From assembly GCA_041495205.1 (NCBI GenBank), contig JBGQCF010000041.1, positions 1 through 15,825 on the forward strand: a stretch of DNA of 15,825 nucleotides, written 5' to 3'. Position 1 is the first letter of the stretch, and each line of letters starts with the position of its first letter. Below are positions 6,980 to 13,488 of this stretch, piece after piece. Source of the stretch: JAHFRG01 sp041495205 (lineage in GTDB: Bacteria > Pseudomonadota > Gammaproteobacteria > Burkholderiales > JAHFRG01). Under the pieces are notes generated by a model. That model ran no database searches. It saw only the letters and a list, made by a program, of their open reading frames with translations, and was not told the DNA's origin. Position numbers and translations under genes: made by a program.

Positions 6980-7906
6980 CTAGCTGCCTACCCAACTCGC
7001 AAGACTAAACATCAGCAATACCAGCAGCCACAACACCAAGGCGCGCCATATCAGGCCGATGGCGCTTTCCAGGTGCGCGACATCGGCTTCGTCGCCGACC
7101 CCAAGCTCTGGACGATAGTTAAGGCCATCGTGTTGATGCAACGGCTCTCCCAGGCGCACGCCCAGCGCACCGGCGCCGCTGGCAAGGATGATCCCCTGCG
7201 CAGGATTGAGCCAGGACATGGCTTGCGAGCGCCAGCAGTACACCGCGTCTTCAAAATCGCCAACGATGGCGAAGCTGGTTGCGGTAAGCCGCACCGGCAA
7301 CCAATCAATAACTTCAAATATTTGCACGGCGAATTTGCCAAACGCGGCAAATTGCGGGTCATCGCGGCTGCCCCATTTTTGGCTCAAGATGAATGCAAAG
7401 CGGTACAACACCGCGCCCAGCGGGCCTGGCAGCACCACAAACCAGAAAATCATGCCAAACACGTAGCGATGCGAACAAACCAAGCCTTCCTCAATCACCA
7501 CCCGCACAATTTCGTTGGTGGAAAATTGAGCCGTGTTTTCTCTGCGCCATTTACCCAGCAACTCCCTTGCTTGCTGCAAATCGCCATCGTGCAGCGCCTT
7601 ACGGATGAGAGTGAAAGTGTGGCTGAACTGGCGGAAACCCATGGTGAGGTAGAGTACCGCCACGTTCCACAGCCAACCGAGGAAAGGATGGAGCTTGTGC
7701 AGGAAATAATAGACTGCGCCGGCAACAATGAGCGCAGGAAGTAATGCGGCAAGCCAGGCAATTACTCCTTGATGGCTCGCGCCGGCATTGAAGCGGCGTT
7801 GCAGGAAATCGGCGTAGCGGGTAATCCAGACGTAAATAGGGTTGTGTGGGCCAAGCGGGCGGAACTGTTCGAGTGTTAGCGCCGCGATCAGCGCAACGAG
7901 ATTCAT
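6980..7906 (-). CDS. CobD/CbiB family membrane protein
   Basis: 308 residues. The N-terminus MNLVALIAALTLEQFRPL..., hydrophobic segments near residues 47-70, 75-92 and 152-174 and the C-terminal segment LVLWLLVLLMFSLASW, together with GEPLHQHDGLNYRPELG, fit the CobD/CbiB superfamily as annotated in betaproteobacteria. True CbiB makes adenosylcobinamide phosphate in cobalamin synthesis, and AmpE is a related protein. No other cobalamin gene is near, so a cobalamin role is not supported by context. The start at ATG 7904-7906 has no strong Shine-Dalgarno. It is convergent with the cytochrome gene. Confidence 0.78.
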   Translation of the reverse strand: MNLVALIAALTLEQFRPLGPHNPIYVWITRYADFLQRRFNAGASHQGVIAWLAALLPALIVAGAVYYFLHKLHPFLGWLWNVAVLYLTMGFRQFSHTFTLIRKALHDGDLQQARELLGKWRRENTAQFSTNEIVRVVIEEGLVCSHRYVFGMIFWFVVLPGPLGAVLYRFAFILSQKWGSRDDPQFAAFGKFAVQIFEVIDWLPVRLTATSFAIVGDFEDAVYCWRSQAMSWLNPAQGIILASGAGALGVRLGEPLHQHDGLNYRPELGVGDEADVAHLESAIGLIWRALVLWLLVLLMFSLASWVGS

Positions 7907-7988
7907 CGATAGCGTGTGTTACTTTGGCGATAGATTTGAAGATAGCATAACGCCGCGCTCAGCGCCCGGGACAACAGCCTGCATGTCC

Positions 7989-8495
7989 TCAATCGCGCGC
8001 ATAGCGAATCGCAATAACTTCCAGCCCCAAATCCCCTGCGGGGCGTTTCCACACCACATTGTCTCCCCTGCGTGCGCCGATCATTGCCTTGGCAAGCGGC
8101 GAGTCCCAGCTCACCTTGCCTTTGGCTGCGTCAGCTTCGTCTTCACCTACGATAGTGAATTCATGCGTTTTACCGTTTTCGTCACGCACGCTCACCTCAG
8201 CGCCAAAATGCACTTCACCTGAGGGCTGGGTTGCCGGATCAACCACGATCGCGCGCTCGAGCCGCGCCTGGAAATAACGTAAATCCCGCTCCACCTGTTT
8301 GAGTTGCTGCGCGGCAAGCGGATCAACGCTATCCGCCGCGAGCGCGGAGCGCTGCTTAAGCAACGCCTGGCAGCGCTCCTGCAGCTGCGCATGGCCTTTT
8401 AGCGTAACGTAATTGGGATGCGGGCTTTGCGGCCGCTCAGGCAATTCATCAATTGCCGGTTTGTCATCCTGCTCTTTGACGAAGGCTCGGCTCAT
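7989..8495 (-). CDS. GreA/GreB family transcription factor with a short, non-acidic coiled-coil tip
   Basis: 168 residues. The C-terminal half (HFGAEVSVRDENGKTHEFTIVGEDEADAAKGKVSWDSPLAKAMIGARRGDNVVWK) is the FKBP-like Gre domain, closest in feel to GreB, with the family mark DSPLA. The N-terminus MSRAFVKE...LPERPQSPHPNYVT is a known hallmark of a betaproteobacterial GreA/GreB-like group. The coiled-coil hairpin (about residues 33-83) is short. Its tip region reads AADSVDPLAAQQ, where active GreA/GreB have D-x-x-E-N-A-x-Y acids that reach the RNA polymerase active site. It may bind the polymerase secondary channel without normal cleavage stimulation. It ends 82 nt before the CobD-like start, so it may be upstream in one transcript. 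Confidence 0.83.
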   Translation of the reverse strand: MSRAFVKEQDDKPAIDELPERPQSPHPNYVTLKGHAQLQERCQALLKQRSALAADSVDPLAAQQLKQVERDLRYFQARLERAIVVDPATQPSGEVHFGAEVSVRDENGKTHEFTIVGEDEADAAKGKVSWDSPLAKAMIGARRGDNVVWKRPAGDLGLEVIAIRYARD

Positions 8496-8639
8496 GGCAA
8501 AGTTCCGTAGGGAATCTAAAAGGGTATGACGGGATCAAAAACAGCAGGCCGGCATGGTGATGCAAAGGCATCCGTCAAAAAGACCTTCGCATTAACATTT
8601 GCTAGGCATTGCGGCAACTTCAGCCTGCGTTGCCCCATG

Positions 8640-8655
8640 CAGGATAGTTATCCTG
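8640..8655. promoter_or_regulatory. dyad upstream of a promoter, possible operator
   Basis: CAGGATA and TATCCTG form a 7-bp inverted repeat around two central bases. The dyad ends 21 nt before the -35 hexamer at 8677. The placement would suit an activator or a repressor that acts upstream. No regulator is recognised from the motif. Confidence 0.3.
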
Positions 8656-8676
8656 TTCATGCCGTGTTTGACCGTC

Positions 8677-8704
8677 TTGACCCGCCGCTTGTTTCAACTA
8701 TAGT
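8677..8704 (+). promoter_or_regulatory. sigma70-type promoter before the frameshifted membrane-protein gene
   Basis: TTGACC (8677-8682), 16 nt, then TATAGT (8699-8704), each with five of six consensus matches. Transcription would start near 8711, 58 nt before the preferred ATG 8769. Confidence 0.5.
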
Positions 8705-8768
8705 TAACATCGCGCAAATTTAAAAGCCGAGTTTGAATATACCGCAAACGCCCGCAACCTGTGAAGCC

Positions 8769-9205
8769 ATGGATTCGCCTCCTAAAACTTTTTTACATCA
8801 GCTCAGGGCTAATGCCGTGGCCATCATCAGCCTGTTTGTGGCACTGTCCGGCCTCACCTACAACACCTGGCGCGACAAGATCATCGAGGAAAACCGCAGC
8901 GTGCGCATCGCCTCGTTCGAAGTGCTGAAAAACCTTTGGGAGCTGCAGCTGGTGGTGGATTACGCGCATTACCAGAAAAACCAGCAGCTCGGAAACCCGT
9001 CACCGGCTGGAGCAAGGTGTTGCTCATCAAGGACTTGAGCCGGGTAATTCCGGAGCCCGCACCCAAAGCGGCGGAGCGCCTGTATCAAACCTGGCAGCAG
9101 GAGTTCGACAAGCTCGAAAGCGACGAAAAGAGCGTGGAACGGGTCACCCAGGAAGTCGCCACCACGCGCCAGGCGGTATTGCAGGCGTTAACCCGGCTGA
9201 AGTGA
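8769..9205 (+). pseudogene. small membrane-anchored protein gene, interrupted by a one-base loss
   Basis: The first frame (ATG 8769; a TTG at 8733 is also possible) encodes SPPKTFLHQLRAN, a membrane segment AVAIISLFVALSGLTYNTW, and a helical part that reads sensibly to QQLGN. It then turns into arginine- and cysteine-rich nonsense and stops at 9038. The continuation VTGWSKVLLIKDLSRVIPEPAPKAAERLYQ lies in the frame one base back and runs to TGA 9203-9205. One base missing in the C run 8996-8998 would restore GNPVTGW and a product of about 145 residues with an N-terminal anchor and a charged, probably helical cytoplasmic domain. Hydrophobic N-termini followed by GNP-TGW and VMPEP-type segments recur in unnamed proteobacterial proteins as I recall. 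No function is known. It may be real decay or consensus error. Confidence 0.75.
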
Positions 9206-9220
9206 CAGCACGGCAACCTT

Positions 9221-10387
9221 CTAGGTCTCAACACCGCTTGGAACGTAGCCCAGAAAATTCAGGATTTCCTGTTTGTGGCGCATCGCGTCCCGGTAACCCA
9301 GGTCCATAAGCTCACGGCAAAACGGTTTCTCGAATAGCAGATAGCTCAGCAGAGTGGACCCTCCGCGCCGGTTCGCGCCCATTCCGCGCAACAGAAAACG
9401 AATGGCGCGCGGCAAACTAAGCACATGTTTCGCAGCGATGGACTCGAACGTCTCGCTCGGGGAAATCACCAGCACATCCACGTGATGCAAAGAAAGCCCG
9501 CTTTCCCCAAGAGTTTCAGGCGGCACCATTTCAATGGTCTTGTTGATACGCTGCAGCCGCTCAAGATCCACTTCCATGCCGTCAAGAAAAATGCTGTTCA
9601 AGGCATGGCCGGCGATCTCCGCCAGCGATGGGTACCCCTCGGATTTCATCCGCTTCGATTCTTCCTCCTCCTGGGTCACGCCCACCACCAGCACACGCTC
9701 CGCACCCAAATGCAAGGCCGGGCTGATCGGCGCGATCTGGCGCATCGAGCCGTCTCCGAAATATTCGCGGTTGATTTTCACCGCGGGAAACATGAAGGGT
9801 ATCGCCGAAGATGCAAGCAGATGCTCAAGGCCAATCTGCGTGGGAATGCCCAAGCGCCGCGCGCGCTTCCACGGCGACAACGTAGGCACGCCCTGGTAAA
9901 AAGTGACGGAATGGCCGGAAGTATAGCCTGAAGCGGTAATGCTCAAGGCGTAGAGCGCGCCGCGGTCAATGTTTTCCTGGATGTCTTTAAATTCGATTTT
10001 GTATTTCAGCAGTTCCACGAGCGGACTGTTGTCAAGCAGCGAAACCGGATTGTGTTTACCCAATCCGCCGAGCAACAGCGCCGCCATCCAGCGCGCGCCT
10101 GAGCCGAATACCCCAGCTGGGTCGGAACGGTACACCTGGTCCACATGAAAATTCCGCCATACTGCTATCAGCCGCCCCACTCCTACGCGGAACCCGGTGG
10201 CATTGACCGCCAGCGCGGCGGCATTGAAGGCCCCCGCAGACGTGCCGCAGATGATGGGAAAAGGGTTGGGGGCGTTCTTCGGCAGTAATTGGGAAATGGC
10301 CCACAACACGCCCACCTGGTAGGCGGCGCGCGCGCCGCCCCCGGTCAAAAGCACGCCGACTCTGGGTTTTGCAACTTGGGTATCCAC
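9221..10387 (-). CDS. patatin-like phospholipase family protein
   Basis: 388 residues with the complete patatin Ser-Asp dyad machinery: the glycine-rich oxyanion loop LLTGGGARAAYQVGVL (Gly16-Arg20), the nucleophile elbow CGTSAGAFNAA (Ser50), and the catalytic Asp211 in YFGDGSMR, where the third residue is Ser rather than the more usual Gly or Ala. Members hydrolyse acyl esters of membrane lipids. No signal peptide is visible, so it is probably cytoplasmic or peripheral to the inner membrane. The start is GTG 10387-10385, 4 nt after AGAGGG. It lies 44 nt after the small coiled-coil gene on the same strand, so cotranscription is likely. It is convergent with the frameshifted gene at a 15-nt distance. 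Confidence 0.92.
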   Translation of the reverse strand: MDTQVAKPRVGVLLTGGGARAAYQVGVLWAISQLLPKNAPNPFPIICGTSAGAFNAAALAVNATGFRVGVGRLIAVWRNFHVDQVYRSDPAGVFGSGARWMAALLLGGLGKHNPVSLLDNSPLVELLKYKIEFKDIQENIDRGALYALSITASGYTSGHSVTFYQGVPTLSPWKRARRLGIPTQIGLEHLLASSAIPFMFPAVKINREYFGDGSMRQIAPISPALHLGAERVLVVGVTQEEEESKRMKSEGYPSLAEIAGHALNSIFLDGMEVDLERLQRINKTIEMVPPETLGESGLSLHHVDVLVISPSETFESIAAKHVLSLPRAIRFLLRGMGANRRGGSTLLSYLLFEKPFCRELMDLGYRDAMRHKQEILNFLGYVPSGVET

Positions 10388-10431
10388 CTTACCCTCTGGT
10401 TGGGTATGCGATCAATGCAACCTGTTCCGGG

Positions 10432-10707
10432 CTACTTTTTCGATTCCGCGGCTGCCCCCCGCGCTTTTACCACATCCAGCGCATCACGCAGCGTATCTTC
10501 GGAAAGTGCGTTCAATCCTTCAGCCAGCATTTCCGCCGATTCGTAAGTTTCTTGCGGCAGGCTCTTGCTATCCATGTTGGCGACGAATACCGCAGCGGCG
10601 CCGGTGACTCTGAGCAGGTTCCTGCGTTCGGACATCAGCATTTCGATTTCCGAACGCAACATCGAGATTTCCTGGTCCTTGCGGGAATTAGGCATTTTAG
10701 TTACCAT
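10432..10707 (-). CDS. small coiled-coil protein of unknown function, upstream of patatin gene
   Basis: 91 residues. Residues 8-33 (KDQEISMLRSEIEMLMSERR) are a strong coiled-coil prediction by heptad inspection. A mildly hydrophobic stretch RVTGAAAVFVANM follows, then the helix ETYESAEMLAEGLNALSEDTLRDALDVVKA. There is no cysteine and no signal peptide. I do not recognise a named family, though proteins of this layout seem familiar from betaproteobacteria. ATG 10707 is the longest start and a second ATG lies four codons later. Neither has a Shine-Dalgarno, and a 13-nt hairpin (10711-10723) sits where one would be. It is probably cotranscribed with the patatin-like gene. Confidence 0.6.
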   Translation of the reverse strand: MVTKMPNSRKDQEISMLRSEIEMLMSERRNLLRVTGAAAVFVANMDSKSLPQETYESAEMLAEGLNALSEDTLRDALDVVKARGAAAESKK

Positions 10708-10990
10708 TTTCGGCTGGAAGCCGTTATATTGCCATACGTACGCACCGCACCGCCAGATTCCACACGCGGCTTAGTCAAGCAAGCATATGCTATATTTCCA
10801 CAGAGCAATGACCAGCTTCGCGCATCAGGCATGGGATGCCGGTTGCATTGCTGAAAAAACCGAATCGTGCAAGACCTGAAGGAAGATGTACCCAGATCGC
10901 TTGAAACTAGAGATGCGGGGCGTGAGAACTTTGGCGCCATACCGCTGCCTATGTTAGCTGTTACCCCGAGTTCAACCAAAGGAGAACAAC
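10708..10990. other. divergent intergenic region of 283 nt
   Basis: It contains the small hairpins CGGCT/AGCCG (10711-10723, 3-nt loop) and GGCAT/ATGCC (10828-10840, 3-nt loop) and the palindrome AGCATATGCT (10782-10791). I found no promoter pair good enough to list, no tRNA, and no coding frame with a family resemblance. Confidence 0.4.
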
Positions 10991-11239
10991 ATGCGTATCA
11001 AACAATTTCTGCTCGCAGCAATTCTGGTTTTGCTAAGCGCTTCCGCGTTCGCCTTTCATTGCCCGCTCGAAATGAAAAAAATTGACGAGGCGCTGGCCAC
11101 CAATCCGAAGCTTAGCGCTTCGCAATTGGCAGAGGTGAAAAAACTGCGCGCCGAGGGCGAGGTCCTGCACAAAGCAGGCAAACACCAGGAATCCTTAGAC
11201 ACGCTGGCCAAGGCGAAGGCTATCCTGAAAATCAACTAG
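10991..11239 (+). CDS. small secreted protein of unknown function
   Basis: 82 residues. A classical signal peptide (MRIKQFLLAAILVLLSASAFA) is probably cleaved after Ala21, leaving a mature chain of about 61 residues starting FHCPLEMKKIDEALA. The mature part is lysine- and alanine-rich helix with one cysteine (Cys24) three residues after the cut. The context does not fit a lipobox. The final helix, AGKHQESLDTLAKAKAIL, is reminiscent of a single TPR-like hairpin with VKKLRAEGEVLHK. The Shine-Dalgarno GGAGA lies 5 nt before ATG, one of the best in the window. Family name unknown to me. Its stop codon shares CTAG with the restored stop of the convergent NUDIX gene. Confidence 0.8.
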   Translation: MRIKQFLLAAILVLLSASAFAFHCPLEMKKIDEALATNPKLSASQLAEVKKLRAEGEVLHKAGKHQESLDTLAKAKAILKIN

Positions 11240-11861
11240 CCGCTCTCATCGCGTAACGCTTGGTACAGGTTGTACAGGATTCCCGCCGTTGCGCCCCAGA
11301 TAAAACGCCCCTGGTATGGCATGGCGTAATATCGCCGCGGCCTGCGTGGGAGTATATGCTGTGCTGCTCATGATTTCCGGGGTTGAGAAAAAATTGCAGC
11401 GGAACTTCGAAAATTTCCGCGACTTCGAAATTATCGAGTGTCACCAGAAACGGCGCTTCGATCAGCCCCACCACCGGGGTCACCCGGAAACCAGTGGCGA
11501 TATAGTAATCCGGCAACATTCCCAGGACGTCCACCTGCGAACGCGGCAACCCGATTTCTTCCTCGGCCTCGCGCAAAGCCGTATCTTGCGTGCTCGCATC
11601 GCCCGCTTCCACCCGCCCGCCGGGGAAGCTGATTTGACCAGCATGGTCCGCGAGATGCGTGGTGCGCCGGGTAAACAGCACCGTTACCTCTGAATCGCGC
11701 TTGATCAACGGCACCAAGACCGCAGCCTGAATAGCTTTGCCGGGCTCGACCAATGACTGCTCAGGCCTGCCATGCCACTGCGGCGAGGCAAGCGCGCGAG
11801 CAAGCTGGTTAACCAGCCAATCGCGATCCGCATTTAGTTTGCTTGCCGACAAGTCTTTCAC
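11232..11861 (-). CDS. CoA pyrophosphatase (NUDIX, NudL/YeaB type) with C-terminal frameshift
   Basis: Hydrolyses CoA and acyl-CoA to phosphopantetheine derivatives and adenosine 3',5'-bisphosphate in the family. The CoAse motif VLFTRRTTHLADHAGQISF precedes FPGG, and the NUDIX box GGRVEAGD...ALREAEEEIGL is intact, with Asp in place of the first Glu as in this family. Through His172 the chain is normal (NHEQHSIYSH). After it the frame yields a cysteine-rich tail and stops at 11232. The expected RRYYAMPYQGRFIWGATAGI continues in the neighbouring frame from 11343 and ends at TAG 11238-11236. One missing base between 11348 and 11343 explains this and would give 208 residues. The start is GTG 11861, overlapping the SDR stop as GTGA, so the two are coupled. 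Confidence 0.88.
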   Translation of the reverse strand: MKDLSASKLNADRDWLVNQLARALASPQWHGRPEQSLVEPGKAIQAAVLVPLIKRDSEVTVLFTRRTTHLADHAGQISFPGGRVEAGDASTQDTALREAEEEIGLPRSQVDVLGMLPDYYIATGFRVTPVVGLIEAPFLVTLDNFEVAEIFEVPLQFFLNPGNHEQHSIYSHAGRGDITPCHTRGVLSGAQRRESCTTCTKRYAMRAAS

Positions 11862-12565
11862 CAGGAAATCGCTTTTCTGTCGCGGTAAAAACCGCCGCTT
11901 GCGCCGCCGTCAGGCAAAGTCGCGAGCCACACTGCGGTGTCCGCGCCCTCGGCGAGCGTTTTTACCGCGTTGGGACCGCCCATGTCGGTTTTCACCCAAC
12001 CCGGACATATGGAATTCACCAGGATATTGGTGCCTTTGAGCTCCGCCGCCAGTGTGCGCGTCAATGCATTAAGCGCGGTCTTAGAGATGCGGTATGCCGG
12101 CGTGCCTCCGCCCATCTCGGAAAGCTGACCGAGGCCGCTGGAAATGTTGACGATGCGGCCGTAATTTTTCTTGCGCATGAGCGGAATCAACGCTTGGCAC
12201 AAGATGAGCGGCCCGTAGACGTTGGTTTCCATGGTCGTTCGTATAATCTCAAGCTGGACACCCAGCATACCTGTACCCTTGGCATCCGCCATGATTCCCG
12301 CATTGTTCACAAGGATATCGGCTGCGCCGTATTTGCGCTCGAGGAAGCCCCCGAGGCGCTGGATGCCGGATACATCGGTCACATCGAGCTGATAAAACTC
12401 GATTTCCAACCCTTGGCTGCGCAGTTGCGCAACCGCCATTCGGCCTTTCGCCTCATCGCGGCTGGTGAGCACCACGCTGATCCCTTTGGCAGCAAGTTGG
12501 CGGCAGATTTCAAATCCAATACCGCGGTTGGCGCCGGTTACCACCGCTATTTTCCTGTCCATCAT
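11858..12565 (-). CDS. SDR family oxidoreductase (carbonyl-reductase-like)
   Basis: 235 residues of classical short-chain dehydrogenase: NAD(P) loop TGANRGIG (10-17), NNAG (87-90), Asn115, Ser142/143 in NISSGLG, and the catalytic Tyr158 and Lys162 in YRISK, then CPGWVKTDMGG. The ending TAVWLATLPDGGASGGFYRDRKAISW resembles the plant and animal CBR1-like carbonyl reductase subgroup, in which NADPH is typical; Arg36 in LTSRD after the second strand fits NADP preference. The substrate is unknown. GGAG lies 7 nt before the second of two adjacent ATGs, so translation may start at 12562. It is coupled to the NUDIX gene by a 4-nt overlap and divergent from the peroxiredoxin gene. Confidence 0.92.
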   Translation of the reverse strand: MMDRKIAVVTGANRGIGFEICRQLAAKGISVVLTSRDEAKGRMAVAQLRSQGLEIEFYQLDVTDVSGIQRLGGFLERKYGAADILVNNAGIMADAKGTGMLGVQLEIIRTTMETNVYGPLILCQALIPLMRKKNYGRIVNISSGLGQLSEMGGGTPAYRISKTALNALTRTLAAELKGTNILVNSICPGWVKTDMGGPNAVKTLAEGADTAVWLATLPDGGASGGFYRDRKAISW

Positions 12566-12643
12566 TGCTCTCCGCGCCCCGCCCGGGAATACATTAAGGG
12601 CCGCATAGAACCATCACTTCTAATCATAGCGCAAAGTGTTACT

Positions 12644-12671
12644 TTGAACCGCGAATCAGGCCTGCTATAGT
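12644..12671 (+). promoter_or_regulatory. extended -10 promoter of the peroxiredoxin gene
   Basis: TTGAAC (12644-12649), 16 nt, then TATAGT (12666-12671) preceded by TGC, the extended -10 signature TGn. Transcription would start about 27 nt before the ATG, giving a very short leader. No OxyR-like site was identified with confidence. Confidence 0.6.
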
Positions 12672-12705
12672 TTTATTTGCAAGTTTTTTCAGCAAGGAGT
12701 TAATC

Positions 12706-13359
12706 ATGGCACTTAGACTAGGCGATATTGCACCGGATTTCACTCAGGAATCGACTGAAGGGACGATACATTTCCACGACTGGATCGGTGACAAATGGGT
12801 TATCTTGTTCTCCCATCCGAAAGATTTCACGCCCGTCTGCACCACAGAACTCGGATACATGGCTGGTCTGAAGCCCGAGTTCGACAAGCGCAACACCAAA
12901 ATCATCGGTCTCAGCGTGGACCCGGTCAGCGACCACAAAGCCTGGTCCAAGGACATCCAGGAAACACAAGGGCATATGGTCACTTATCCCATGATCGGCG
13001 ACGCGGATCTGACGGTTGCGAAGCTCTACGACATGATTCACCCGAATGCGAGTGGCGGGAAACGTACCGCTGCGGACAACGCGACGGTACGCACGGTATT
13101 TATCATCGGGCCGGACAAAAAGGTCAAAGCCATGCTCATCTATCCGATGAGCGCAGGCCGCAACTTCGATGAGGTGCTGCGCTTGCTCGATTCGCTTCAG
13201 TTGAACGCCAAGCACGCCGTCGCCACACCGGTAAACTGGAAACCGGGCGAAGACGTCATCATCCCTACCTCGGTTTCCGACGAGGAAGCCAGGAAGAAAT
13301 ACCCGCAGGGCTTTAAAACCCTGAAGCCGTATCTGCGTACTGTGGCACAGCCCAAGTAG
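12706..13359 (+). CDS. 1-Cys peroxiredoxin (Prx6 type)
   Basis: Reduces hydrogen peroxide and alkyl hydroperoxides in the cytoplasm. 217 residues. The peroxidatic site SHPKDFTPVCTTELG has Cys45 and Thr42. No other cysteine exists in the protein, so it cannot form an intramolecular disulfide and must be reduced by an external thiol, as in the Prx6 subfamily. The long C-terminal domain (VNWKPGEDVIIPTSVSDEEARKKYPQGFKTLKPYLR) is also a Prx6 mark. The start is fixed by AAGGAG 7 nt upstream of the ATG. It has its own promoter and appears monocistronic. The downstream spacer holds the 12-bp palindrome at 13400-13411 but no T-tailed terminator. Confidence 0.96.
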   Translation: MALRLGDIAPDFTQESTEGTIHFHDWIGDKWVILFSHPKDFTPVCTTELGYMAGLKPEFDKRNTKIIGLSVDPVSDHKAWSKDIQETQGHMVTYPMIGDADLTVAKLYDMIHPNASGGKRTAADNATVRTVFIIGPDKKVKAMLIYPMSAGRNFDEVLRLLDSLQLNAKHAVATPVNWKPGEDVIIPTSVSDEEARKKYPQGFKTLKPYLRTVAQPK

Positions 13360-13399
13360 GATTGCATCGAAAGCGAAACAGGGCGCCAGGGCGTAATAT

Positions 13400-13411
13400 T
13401 TCGTTAACGAA
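13400..13411. promoter_or_regulatory. perfect 12-bp palindrome between peroxiredoxin and FAH-family genes
   Basis: TTCGTTAACGAA is a perfect palindrome, 78 nt upstream of the FAH-family start. It could be an operator for a dimeric regulator. No promoter hexamers were identified around it, so the role is open. Confidence 0.3.
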
Positions 13412-13488
13412 CCACAATGCGACGCGTATTTTGGACGCTAGCGATGACGCCGCAATCCAATAAAGCTGATGGCTGAAAGCCGGCACGC

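Larger units (their letters stand above)
8496..8768. other. intergenic region upstream of the frameshifted gene
   Basis: This stretch of about 273 nt holds the promoter at 8677-8704 and the dyad at 8640-8655 listed separately. The hexamer TTGACC occurs twice in tandem (8668-8673 and 8677-8682). A short frame across 8526-8723 has no family resemblance and no ribosome site, so I treat it as noncoding. No RNA gene is recognised. Confidence 0.5.

Noticed and set aside
7073..7744. Long plus-strand frame of 223 codons
   Set aside because: It lies wholly antisense to the CobD/CbiB-like gene, has biased composition and no family resemblance.
8526..8723. Short plus-strand frame upstream of the frameshifted gene
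   Set aside because: It covers the promoter and dyad, has no ribosome site and no recognisable protein pattern.
8990..9002. Programmed ribosomal frameshifting as an explanation for the split gene
   Set aside because: No slippery heptamer of the X-XXY-YYZ type and no downstream structure are evident. A single lost base in a C run is simpler.
11843..12670. Plus-strand frame of 275 codons
   Set aside because: Antisense to the SDR gene, whose catalytic motifs are complete. The overlap is a codon-bias shadow.
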